Assembly (NCBI GenBank): GCA_964353935.1
Contig: CAYGXL010000031.1
Location: 1 to 19,242 of the forward strand
Length of the DNA: 19,242 bases
Direction: 5' to 3'
Source of the DNA: JAOUJD01 sp964353935
Lineage (GTDB): Bacteria; Pseudomonadota; Gammaproteobacteria; Burkholderiales; Burkholderiaceae_F
The position numbers and the translations under genes are program-made. The notes under the pieces are model-generated. The model worked only from the letters and a program-made list of their open reading frames with translations. It did not search any database and was not told the origin of the DNA. This document shows positions 7,952 to 15,218 of this stretch, piece after piece. How positions within the stretch are numbered: the stretch's first letter is position 1; each line of letters opens with the position of its first letter.

Positions 7952-8281
7952 CTATCGGCGCAGGGCGATCGTCACCAGGACGGAGGCGTCCTCGATCGCG
8001 GCGACTCCGTGCACGACGTTGCGCGCCAGGTACATCAGCTGGCCGGCCGCGAGGTGGTTGCTGTCGCCGTCGACCGTGACGTCGATCCGTCCCTCGATGC
8101 ACTGGATCGTGATCTCGCCGGCCACCTTGTGCGGCGGCATCGACTTGCCGGCGGGAAGCACCAGCCGAACGACCTCGAGGTCCTCGGTCTTGAACAGCGC
8201 CACGGTCCGCTCGTCCGTGAACGAAGATCCGTGCGGACGCACATCGATCACCTGCCCTGAGCGTGCGTGCGGAATGGCCAT
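7952..8281 (-). CDS. Small cupin-domain protein
   Basis: The product is a single-domain cupin of 109 residues. Motif 1 reads PPHKVAGEITIQCIEG: the first His, Glu and Gly of the cupin signature are kept, but the second His of H-x-H is replaced by Val. Motif 2, GQLMYLARNVVHGV, keeps its His. With one ligand lost, metal binding may be weaker or absent, and the protein could be a binding or sensory cupin instead of an enzyme. ATG at 8281 gives MAIPHARSGQ. It follows the SnoaL-like gene by 26 bp on the same strand, so the two are probably co-transcribed. The ligand or substrate is unknown. Confidence 0.85.
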   Translation of the reverse strand: MAIPHARSGQVIDVRPHGSSFTDERTVALFKTEDLEVVRLVLPAGKSMPPHKVAGEITIQCIEGRIDVTVDGDSNHLAAGQLMYLARNVVHGVAAIEDASVLVTIALRR

Positions 8282-8307
8282 GTCGCGCTGTCTTCCCTAC
8301 CCTGGCC

Positions 8308-8700
8308 TCACCGCTGCAGCGGCCGCTGGTGGACCGCCGTGTCCGTGTGCTGCCGGAACGACACGGCCTTGCCGTCCCTGAACTTCCACACGTGGGCGAA
8401 CGGCGCCCGGAAGCTCTTGCCGGTGGCCTTGTAGGTGCCGCTGTACTCGCCCAGCGCGACGACGGTGTCGCCTTCGGCGACGAACTCGCCGGGAACCGCC
8501 GCGTAGCCGTCCCACTCGCCACCGAGCTTCATGAACACGTTCTGCAGGACCGCCTCCGGGCCCACCGACAGCCCGCCGTACGGCCCGCCCTCCGCCTCGG
8601 TCCAGCGCACATCCGGCGCAAGGATGGCCAGCACGGACGCGATGTCGCCCCTGGCAAACGCCGCGTAGACACTCTGGACGATCCCGGTGTTCTCGTTCAC
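8308..8700 (-). CDS. SnoaL-like / NTF2-fold protein
   Basis: The 130-residue product has the small cone-shaped alpha+beta fold of the SnoaL/ketosteroid-isomerase-like group. It opens with a helical segment (NTGIVQSVYAAFARGDI), then ILAPDVRWTE, a long helix around GPEAVLQNVFMKL, and three strands ending FAHVWKFRDGKAVSFRQHTDTA. The frame is open up to 8865, but GTG at 8700 is chosen because GGAGG lies six bases upstream and the family normally starts right at the first helix. These proteins are often annotated as ketosteroid isomerase-related or limonene-epoxide-hydrolase-like, and no specific reaction can be assigned. It is the first gene of a two-gene unit with the cupin. Confidence 0.85.
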   Translation of the reverse strand: MNENTGIVQSVYAAFARGDIASVLAILAPDVRWTEAEGGPYGGLSVGPEAVLQNVFMKLGGEWDGYAAVPGEFVAEGDTVVALGEYSGTYKATGKSFRAPFAHVWKFRDGKAVSFRQHTDTAVHQRPLQR

Positions 8701-8892
8701 TTCGCCCTCCGCAAGTGGCACGGCCCTCGGCGGTCTGCCGGGCCGCTTTCGATCCATGAGAGTGCCGGGGAAACGCTCCGCTGTCGAGACGAGCGACCGC
8801 GCCTGGCAGCCGCTCGCGGTCTTCGCCTGCATTCGGCCATTCGACCCTCGGTTAGCATCACCCACCGGATCCCCGGTTCGGAGTCTCGTTCG

Positions 8893-10212
8893 ATGCCACT
8901 CGAAGTCCTCTTCCTGTTCGGGCTCATCCTCGTCAACGGCGTGTTCGCGATGTCGGAGATCGCGCTGGTGACCGCGCGGCGCGGTCGCCTGCAGTCGCTC
9001 GTCGAGCAGGGCGACCGCGGGGCCGCGGCCGCCCTCGCGCTGAACGAGGACCCGACCCGGTTCCTCTCAACGGTCCAGGTCGGCATCACCACGATCGGCA
9101 TCCTGAGCGGCATCGTGGGCGAAGCCGCACTCGCCGCTCCCCTGGGCGAGTGGCTGATCCACCTCGGCGTCGAGCCCGCCCACGCCCGCCTGGGCGCCAC
9201 CGCGCTGGTCGTCGTCGTCGTGACCTACTTCTCGATCGTGCTCGGCGAACTGGTGCCGAAACGCCTCGGGCAGATGTCGGCCGAGGGGGTCGCGCGGCGC
9301 GTCGCGCTGCCGATCGTGGGGCTCGCAAAGATCGCCAGGCCCTTCGTGCGCCTGCTGTCGGCGTCGACGACCGTGCTGCTGCGGCTGATCGGCGTGCGCA
9401 ACACCACGCTGAACGCCGTGACCGAGGAAGAGATCCAGCAGCTCATCAAGGAGGGCTCGGAGTCCGGCGTCATCGACGAGCAGGAACGCGCGATGGTCCG
9501 CAACGTCTTCCGTCTCGACGACCGGCAGATCGCGTCGCTGATGACGCCGCGCTCCGACATCGTGTACCTCGACCTCGAGGACACGCGTGAAGAGAACCTG
9601 CGCAAGGTGCTGGAGTCCGAACGCTCGCGCTTCCCGGTCTGCCGTGGCGGCCTGCGCGACGTGGTCGGCATCGCGAGCGCCCGGCGCCTGCTGCACCAGA
9701 CGATCCGGGGCGAGGCGGCGGACATCTCGACGGCGCTCGATCCGGTGGTCTACGTGCCGGAGTCGCTGACCGGGATGGAGCTGCTCGAGAACTTCCGCTC
9801 GTCGACCAGCCATCTCGCGCTCGTCGTCGACGAGTACGGCGAAGTGCAGGGGCTGGTCACGCTGCAGGATCTCTTCGAGTCGATCGCCGGCGAGTTCAAG
9901 ACGCCGCGCAGCGAGGACGCGTGGGCGGTGCAGCGCGCCGACGGCTCGTGGCTGCTGGACGGCCTCATTCCGATCCCCGAACTGAAGGACCGCCTCGGCT
10001 TCGGCACGGCGCCGGAGGAAGAGCTCGGGCGCTACAACACGCTGTCCGGGATGATGATGCTGCTGCTCGGTCGCGTGCCGTCCGTGGGCGACGTCGTCGA
10101 CTGGCAGGGCTGGCGCTTCGAGATCGTCGACATGGACAAGCACCGGATCGACAAGGTGCTCGCGTCCGCCATGGATCCGTTCGCACGCATCGACGCCGCG
10201 CCGGTGAGGTGA
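8893..10212 (+). CDS. CNNM/CBS/CorC-domain membrane protein (HlyC/CorC family)
   Basis: This is a 439-residue inner-membrane protein with the CNNM-CBS-CBS-CorC_HlyC layout. The N-terminal CNNM domain covers about residues 1-190: the helix-1 motif FAMSEIALVTARRGRL (18-33), TTIGILSGIVGEA and the conserved SIVLGELVPKRLG. A connector, VTEEEIQQLIKEGSESGVI, leads into the CBS pair (from LMTPRSDIVYLD to about VVDEYGEVQGLVTLQDLFE). The C-terminal CorC_HlyC domain (about 345-430) contains DGLIPIPELKDRLGF and YNTLSGMMM. Members are called hemolysin-related or magnesium/cobalt efflux proteins; current knowledge links the family to Mg2+ transport. ATG at 8893 places the first helix at the very N-terminus. 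The 192-bp divergent region from the SnoaL-like gene should hold its promoter, but none is clear. Confidence 0.92.
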   Translation: MPLEVLFLFGLILVNGVFAMSEIALVTARRGRLQSLVEQGDRGAAAALALNEDPTRFLSTVQVGITTIGILSGIVGEAALAAPLGEWLIHLGVEPAHARLGATALVVVVVTYFSIVLGELVPKRLGQMSAEGVARRVALPIVGLAKIARPFVRLLSASTTVLLRLIGVRNTTLNAVTEEEIQQLIKEGSESGVIDEQERAMVRNVFRLDDRQIASLMTPRSDIVYLDLEDTREENLRKVLESERSRFPVCRGGLRDVVGIASARRLLHQTIRGEAADISTALDPVVYVPESLTGMELLENFRSSTSHLALVVDEYGEVQGLVTLQDLFESIAGEFKTPRSEDAWAVQRADGSWLLDGLIPIPELKDRLGFGTAPEEELGRYNTLSGMMMLLLGRVPSVGDVVDWQGWRFEIVDMDKHRIDKVLASAMDPFARIDAAPVR

Positions 10213-10477
10213 TTTGTCGCATTGCGGGAGCGACGACAGCCAATGCGTCCGCAGTCGTGGCCGCTGAACCACTCGCCCTGCCTCAAGTAGCGCGCCGCAT
10301 CCGACGCTTTCTTCGCAAGAACACGATGCCCCACGCATTTGCGGGGCCGCGGCGACGCCGCAGGCGGCAACGCGGGATACCGTGCGCAGGCGAGGTGCGC
10401 AAGATGTCAGCGCGCGTTCGGGGTCGTGCGCAGCGGGTGCGTCGACCTCGTGCAACGCGCTCGCTGACGGAGGAAAC
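10213..10477. other. Intergenic region, 265 bp
   Basis: No gene is supported here. It contains a 6-bp inverted repeat GCATTG/CAATGC (10219-10224 and 10241-10246) just past the CNNM-gene stop, and a tight hairpin GCGGC-GAC-GCCGC at 10349-10361. Neither is followed by a T tract, and at this base composition both could be chance. Confidence 0.4.
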
Positions 10478-10798
10478 ATGGCCAAGTATCTCTTTGAAGC
10501 CCGCTACACGCTGGAGGGCGGCAAGGGCGTCGCCCGCGAAGGTGGCACAGGCCGTCGGGCGGCGATCGCGAAGATGGCCGAGGAAATGGGCGGCAAGCTG
10601 GAGTCGTTCTACTTCGCGTTCGGCGACGTCGACGCCTACGTGATCGTCGACCTGCCGGACAACAAGACCGCCGCCGCCGTGGCGCTGGCGGTCAACAGCG
10701 CGGGCGGCGCGACCGTGAAGACGATCGTGCTGATTTCGCCCGAAGACATGGACGCGGCGGGCAAGAAGACCGTCGACTATCGGGCTCCGGGGCGCTGA
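10478..10798 (+). CDS. GYD-domain protein
   Basis: The 106-residue product starts MAKYLFEARYTLEGGKGV and matches small GYD-domain proteins (ferredoxin-like fold, related to dimeric alpha/beta barrels). The usual order is seen: a first strand, the helix RRAAIAKMAEEMGGKLESFYFAFGD around residues 25-50 with the signature-like FGDVDAYVIVDLPDN, then a helix AAAVALAVNSAGG and the strand VKTIVLISPEDMD. The start is secured by GGAGG six bases before ATG 10478. The biochemical role of the family is not established; it stands alone, convergent with the TerB/DUF697 gene. Confidence 0.88.
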   Translation: MAKYLFEARYTLEGGKGVAREGGTGRRAAIAKMAEEMGGKLESFYFAFGDVDAYVIVDLPDNKTAAAVALAVNSAGGATVKTIVLISPEDMDAAGKKTVDYRAPGR

Positions 10799-10837
10799 CC
10801 TCTCCTGTCGTGCATGGGAAGGAGACCTTCGCACTGA

Positions 10838-10860
10838 GGCGCCACTGCGCCCGTGGCGCC
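10838..10860. terminator. Hairpin between convergent genes
   Basis: A perfect 8-bp inverted repeat, GGCGCCAC-(7 nt)-GTGGCGCC, lies between the convergent GYD gene (stop 10798) and the TerB/DUF697 gene (stop 10931). A 5-bp repeat GAAGG-AGA-CCTTC (10818-10830) precedes it, and AAGGAGA (10819-10825) can also pair with TCTCCTT (10879-10885), making a possible nested structure. There is no T tract, but position and symmetry fit a shared transcription stop. Confidence 0.5.
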
Positions 10861-10930
10861 ACTGCCCGGGTGGTTGCTTCTCCTTGCGCGTCCGTCACGA
10901 GGGTCACTCGCGTACAGGGAACGCAGCGCG

Positions 10931-11923
10931 TCAGCTCGCGCGCACCATCTGCACGATCTTGCTGACGTCCACCGTGCGCGCCTGCTGCTCGATCTGCGGC
11001 GCGTACTGCGCCTGCAGTCCCCTGGCCTGCGTGAGCATCGAGCCGTAGGCGTCCTTGAGCATCTGCGTGGACATGGTGCGGCCGCCGGCGTAGTAGCGCC
11101 TGGCCACCTGCCCCAGCGCGTAGGTCGTTGCGAACGAGAACGCCGCGCCGGTCGCGCCGCGCGCGAGGCCACCTGCCATCCGGCCCCCCACCTTGCCCAA
11201 CAGCCCGCCGATCACCTTGCGGCCGATCTCCTCGAGGTACTGGCCGGTCAGTCCCACGCCCATCGTGGCCAGCAGGTCCTTGATGTGGCCGCGGTCGAGC
11301 TCGTAGCCGTGCGCCGTGCCGATGCGATAAACCATCTTCATCTGCAGCGGAATGATGGCCATGCTCGCCATCGACTGCGGCAGCAACTCCAGCGCCCCGT
11401 TCAGGATCGAGTAGTTGAGGACCATCTTGTCGAGCTCGGCGTCGCTGCGGGACGCGACGCTTGCGACGACCGGTCCCGCGCTCGCTGCGGCCGCCGTTGC
11501 GGCCGTCGCAGCCGCTGCTGCAGCCGGCCTGCCGATGATGTCCTCCAGCGGCACGGTGGCGAGTGCATCAGCGGTTGCCGCCGGTTCGGCCATCTGCGGC
11601 TGGGTGAGGCCGAGCGCCTGGCCCAGTTCGGCAAGAAAGCGCGTCTCGGCCTCGTTGCGCAGGCCGTCGGCGTCGCACACCCCCACCGCCAACTCGAACG
11701 CAAGCTGCTTGAGCTCCGGCGAGGACATGGCCGCGGCGGCGCTCGCGACGGTGGCGCGTTTGAGCAGCACGTCCTGATACAGCGAAGCCATGTTGATCTG
11801 TGCGTCGCCCAGCGACTCGGCCACGCGCTTGACCTCGGCGCGCTCCGCATCGGCCTTGCTGCCGTCGGCGAAGGCGGCCAGCAGGGCGATGGTCAGCAGG
11901 GCATTCTGGTCGGCAGTGTTCAT
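10931..11923 (-). CDS. TerB-like N-terminus with DUF697-like C-terminus
   Basis: The 330-residue product has two recognisable parts joined by an Ala-rich linker (about residues 133-160). The N-terminal part, with LLTIALLAAFADGSKADAERAEVKRVAE and later AFELAVGVCDADGLRNEAETRFL, is a TerB-like all-helical domain (two acidic ADG/DADG turns, as in TerB and the DjlA N-terminus). The C-terminal part, IIPLQMKMVYRIGTAHGYEL then LLATMGVGLTGQYLEEIGRKVIGGLLGK and a Gly/Ala-rich helix, matches DUF697, a membrane-associated domain often tied to GTPases (YcjF-like). ATG at 11923 is taken over the upstream frame because AGGA precedes it and the TerB domain starts there. No GTPase gene is adjacent. The function is probably envelope or stress related, by inference from families only. 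Confidence 0.82.
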   Translation of the reverse strand: MNTADQNALLTIALLAAFADGSKADAERAEVKRVAESLGDAQINMASLYQDVLLKRATVASAAAAMSSPELKQLAFELAVGVCDADGLRNEAETRFLAELGQALGLTQPQMAEPAATADALATVPLEDIIGRPAAAAAATAATAAAASAGPVVASVASRSDAELDKMVLNYSILNGALELLPQSMASMAIIPLQMKMVYRIGTAHGYELDRGHIKDLLATMGVGLTGQYLEEIGRKVIGGLLGKVGGRMAGGLARGATGAAFSFATTYALGQVARRYYAGGRTMSTQMLKDAYGSMLTQARGLQAQYAPQIEQQARTVDVSKIVQMVRAS

Positions 11924-12172
11924 GGGCAGGTTCCTGAGAAGGGGACGAGTTGAGACAGATGGCGGCGATCTTGCTCCGGACAATGCGGGAAACCCCTCCG
12001 TCCATCGCACGCTGGCGCAGTTCGTCGCATTCGCGCGGGCCGGCCGGGACTGCCAACCAGTTGCTGGGGATGAAACGTCCGCCGTCTACCATCATGAGCC
12101 TGGCTCGGATGAACGTCACTCCCTGAACGACGGGGCCAAAGCAGCAAACTCATCAGGACAGGGTCCATTCAC

Positions 12173-13069
12173 GTGTCTCGCGGCGTCGTCTTCGCCCTGA
12201 CCGCCTACTTGATGTGGGGCGTGTTCCCGCTCTACTTCAAGCAGGTGCAGAGTGTCGCCCCGCTCGAAGTGCTGGCGAACCGGATGCTCTGGTCGCTCGT
12301 ATTCGTCGCGGGGCTGTTGACCATCCTGCGCGGGACGCGGTGGCCGCGCGACCTGCTGAAGGACCGCCCACCCATCGGCTTGTTTGTCCTGAGCGCCCTG
12401 GCGATATCGATCAACTGGCTCATCTACATCTGGGCGGTCAATTCCGGGCACATCGTCGATGCGAGCCTGGGCTACTTCATCAATCCGCTGCTCAACGTCC
12501 TCATCGGCGCGGTGTTCCTGCACGAGCGGCTGAGGCCCGCGCACTGGGTGGCGGTTCTGCTGGCGGCGGCAGGCGTCGCCTGGCTGACGTGGAGCGCGGG
12601 ACAGCTGCCGTGGATCGGACTCACTCTCGCGATCTCGTTTTCCTTCTACGGCCTGTTGCGCAAACGCGCGCCCCTGGGCGCCATCGAGGGGCTGGCGGTC
12701 GAGACGGCCCTGCTCGCTCCCGCCGCGCTCGCCTACCTGGTGTGGCTCGCTTTTCATCATCAGAGCGACCTGGTCGCTGCCTTGAGCGACGGGCGCCCTG
12801 CGCTCGTGGTGTGGCTGCTGCTCGCAGGACCGATCACTGCCGTGCCGCTACTGTTCTTTGCCGCTGGCGCGCGGCGCATCCCGTTCGCCACGCTCGGCAT
12901 TCTTCAGTATGTCGGGCCTTCGCTGCAGTTGCTCATCGGCGTTCGGCTCTATGGCGAGGCGTTCGAGGCCGACAAGCTGATCGCCTACGGCGCGATATGG
13001 ATTGCGCTTGCGATCTTCAGCATCGACGGGCTGTTGCAGTGGCGCTCATCGAGGTCGAATCAGCCGTAG
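12173..13069 (+). CDS. rarD: RarD-type EamA/DMT-superfamily transporter
   Basis: This is an inner-membrane protein of 298 residues with about ten hydrophobic segments, arranged as two EamA repeats. RarD hallmarks are the N-terminal GVVFALTAYLMWGVFPLYFK, the motif ISINWLIYIWAVNSGHIVDASLGYFINPL and LHERLRP, and in the second half SFSFYGLLRKRAPL and GAARRIPFATLGILQYVGPSLQLLIGV (two blocks). E. coli RarD is 296 residues. Its substrate is not firmly known (linked to chloramphenicol sensitivity in older annotation). GTG at 12173 is the start, with AGGACAGGG upstream. The 249-bp divergent region with the TerB/DUF697 gene contains no clear operator. Confidence 0.93.
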   Translation: MSRGVVFALTAYLMWGVFPLYFKQVQSVAPLEVLANRMLWSLVFVAGLLTILRGTRWPRDLLKDRPPIGLFVLSALAISINWLIYIWAVNSGHIVDASLGYFINPLLNVLIGAVFLHERLRPAHWVAVLLAAAGVAWLTWSAGQLPWIGLTLAISFSFYGLLRKRAPLGAIEGLAVETALLAPAALAYLVWLAFHHQSDLVAALSDGRPALVVWLLLAGPITAVPLLFFAAGARRIPFATLGILQYVGPSLQLLIGVRLYGEAFEADKLIAYGAIWIALAIFSIDGLLQWRSSRSNQP

Positions 13070-13141
13070 TTCGCTCCAATGTCATTGCGAAGTTCAATAT
13101 TGTCCTGACGACAGAATCAACGTTGCCATCGAGGAGTTGCC

Positions 13142-14524
13142 ATGACCACCACTCGAATCGAACACGACGCGTTCGGCGACATCGAGGTGCCCACCGACGC
13201 GCTGTGGGGTGCGCAGACTCAGCGTTCGCTGCTGCACTTCCGCATCTCGAGCGAGCGCATGCCCGAGGCGCTGCTGACGGCGCTGGCGCGCGTCAAGCGC
13301 GTCGCGGCGCGCGTCAACGGCGAGCTCGGCTTGCTCGAAGCACCGCTGGCCCAGGCCATCGCGCGGGCTGCCGACGAGGTGCTGGCCGGTGCGCATGAAG
13401 GCGAGTTTCCGCTCTCGGTGTGGCAGACCGGCTCCGGCACGCAGACGAACATGAACATGAACGAGGTGCTGGCCAACCGGGCGTCCGAGCTGCTGGGCGG
13501 CGCGCGGGGCGAGTTGCGCCTGGTGCACCCGAACGATCATGTCAACCTGGGGCAGTCGTCCAACGACGTGATCCCCACCGCGATGCACGTCGCGGCGATC
13601 ACGGTCATCGCCAATGACCTGACCCCTGCCCTGCGCGGGCTGCGCCGGACCCTCGCGGATAAATCTGCGGCGTTTGCGGACATCGTGAAAATCGGCCGCA
13701 CCCACCTGCAGGACGCCACGCCGCTGACGCTCGGGCAGGAAGTCTCGGGCTGGGTGGCGCAGCTCGATCTGGCCGAGCAGGCGATCGCGGCCGGCCTGGC
13801 GCCGCTGCACGAACTGGCCATCGGCGGCACCGCGGTCGGCACCGGCCTCAACACGCACCCGCAGTTCGGCCAGCGCGTCGCGGCCGGCCTGGCCGCCGAC
13901 ACCGGCCTGCCGTATTGCTGCGCATCGAACCGCTTTGCAGCACTCGCCGCGCACGATGCGCTGGTGCACGCGCACGGCGCGCTGAAGGGGCTGGCGGTGG
14001 CGCTGACGAAGATCGCCAACGACGTGCGCTGGCTGGCGTCCGGCCCGCGCTGCGGCCTGGGCGAGGTGCGCCTGCCGGAGAACGAACCCGGCAGTTCGAT
14101 CATGCCGGGCAAGGTCAACCCGACCCAGTGCGAAGCACTCGTCATGGTCGCGGCCCAGGTGATGGGCAACGACGTGGCCGTGTCGATCGGCGGCGCCTCG
14201 GGCCAGTTCGAACTGAACACCGCCAAGCCGCTGATCGCCCATAACTTCCTGCAGAGCGTGCGGCTGCTGGCCGATGCCATGGCGAGCTTCGACGCGTACT
14301 GCGCGTGCGGCATCGAGCCCGACCGCCAACGCATCGCCGCGCTCGTGTCGCAATCGCTGATGCTCGTGACAGCGCTCAGCCCGCACATCGGCTACGACCG
14401 GGCGGCGGCCATCGCGAAGAAGGCCCATGCCGACGGGACTTCGCTGCGCGAGGCGGCCCTGGCGCTGGGCGCGGTGACGGCCGCGGAATTCGACGACTGG
14501 GTGCGACCGGAGCGGATGGTGTGA
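13142..14524 (+). CDS. fumC: Fumarate hydratase class II
   Basis: This oxygen-stable, cofactor-free enzyme interconverts fumarate and L-malate in the TCA cycle; it acts as a cytoplasmic homotetramer. The 460-residue length is normal. The substrate-binding blocks are GSGTQTNMN (98-106), HPNDHVNLGQSSND (129-142) and RTHLQDATP (186-194, with the catalytic His). The family signature GSSIMPGKVNP at 317-327 carries the catalytic serine loop. The N-terminus EHDAFGDIEVPTDALWGAQTQRS is characteristic of FumC and differs from aspartase. The start at 13142 has GAGGAG seven bases upstream. The 72 bp after rarD include an AT-rich stretch (CAATATTG at 13095-13102) that could be part of its own promoter. 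The stop is only 15 bp before the second gap, so the downstream neighbour is unknown. Confidence 0.97.
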   Translation: MTTTRIEHDAFGDIEVPTDALWGAQTQRSLLHFRISSERMPEALLTALARVKRVAARVNGELGLLEAPLAQAIARAADEVLAGAHEGEFPLSVWQTGSGTQTNMNMNEVLANRASELLGGARGELRLVHPNDHVNLGQSSNDVIPTAMHVAAITVIANDLTPALRGLRRTLADKSAAFADIVKIGRTHLQDATPLTLGQEVSGWVAQLDLAEQAIAAGLAPLHELAIGGTAVGTGLNTHPQFGQRVAAGLAADTGLPYCCASNRFAALAAHDALVHAHGALKGLAVALTKIANDVRWLASGPRCGLGEVRLPENEPGSSIMPGKVNPTQCEALVMVAAQVMGNDVAVSIGGASGQFELNTAKPLIAHNFLQSVRLLADAMASFDAYCACGIEPDRQRIAALVSQSLMLVTALSPHIGYDRAAAIAKKAHADGTSLREAALALGAVTAAEFDDWVRPERMV

Positions 14525-14539
14525 GCGAAGAAGGCCGCG

Positions 14540-14639
14540 NNNNNNNNNNNNNNNNNNNNNNNNNNNNNNNNNNNNNNNNNNNNNNNNNNNNNNNNNNNNN
14601 NNNNNNNNNNNNNNNNNNNNNNNNNNNNNNNNNNNNNNN
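14540..14639. other. Assembly gap (100 N)
   Basis: Exactly 100 N directly after fumC, a scaffold gap of unknown true length. The 83 bases that follow, up to the stop of the glycine-zipper gene, show no gene that I can support. Confidence 0.99.
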
Positions 14640-14722
14640 TGCACCTCGATGGGGCGCCGTCCGCGCGAGGCCATCACCCTTCCCCGCTGGAGAACCGCTA
14701 TCGGATGCCGTTCGATGTCGCC

Positions 14723-14988
14723 TTACTTCATGGTGCGCTGGGCATCCGTCTGCGTCGCGATGTCCAGCACCTCGCTGAGGCTCCGATTCCGCGCCCTCGG
14801 CGGCCGGACGATCATCCGGCCGACCCAGCGGCCGGCGATGGCGCCAACCACGGCACCGCCCAGTGCGCCGATCGTCCCGAAGACAGCCCCCCCACCGTCA
14901 TCGCCAGCAATCCGGCGGCGGCGCCTCCGGCAACGGCGCCGAGCGAGGTTGCGACTTCCATTGTTCCGTTGTCCATTCGTTCGTCCAT
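14723..14988 (-). pseudogene. Glycine-zipper protein gene, frameshifted at a G7 run
   Basis: Two partial frames join into one sensible 88-residue protein if a single base is added. Frame one starts at ATG 14988 (MDERMDNGTMEVATSLG) and continues GAVAGGAAAGLLAMTVGG. At the run of seven G (minus strand; seven C on the plus strand, 14887-14893) it switches to the frame reading AVFGTIGALGGAVVGAIAGR, then WVGRMIVRPPRARNRSLSEV to the TAA at 14725-14723. Eight G would give one open frame of exactly 267 bases. The two-helix Gly/Ala zipper pattern resembles small membrane-inserting or osmotic-stress glycine-zipper proteins. Because it is close to a gap in a draft assembly, sequencing error is a serious alternative to true inactivation or slippage control. 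Confidence 0.65.
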
Positions 14989-15218
14989 TGAATTTCGTGT
15001 TTCGATCGGTCAACTCCGCAGCCGGTGAAGCACGCGTATGGACGCACAACCGAGTACCCATGCACTTTCTGCCTCCGTCTTCACCCCGTCTGTGCGGTGG
15101 CGTACACGACGCGTCGACGCAGAAGCGACGAGGATCCCGGAACGTGAGCGTCCGGCCCGAGCCTCCCGAGGGAGCTACCGGGGCGACGGGCGAACGCGCG
15201 GCGGAACTCCCTGTTAGA

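Noticed and set aside
10219..10246. Inverted repeat GCATTG/CAATGC after the CNNM gene as a terminator
   Set aside because: Only 6 bp with a 16-base loop and no T tract.
9067..10485. Long minus-strand open frame (472 codons) opposite the CNNM/CBS gene
   Set aside because: Antisense shadow: rich in Arg, His, Gln and Asp, no domain, and it crosses the intergenic region and the start of the GYD gene.
13094..14677. Minus-strand open frame opposite fumC, running through the N gap
   Set aside because: Composition is that of a shadow frame, and continuity across 100 N is meaningless; fumC is unambiguous on the plus strand.
15155..15180. CTCCC-GA-GGGAG hairpin downstream of the glycine-zipper and AI-2E-family genes
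   Set aside because: Two-base loop and 5-bp stem without T tract; likely chance at this GC content, and it lies upstream of the glycine-zipper start.
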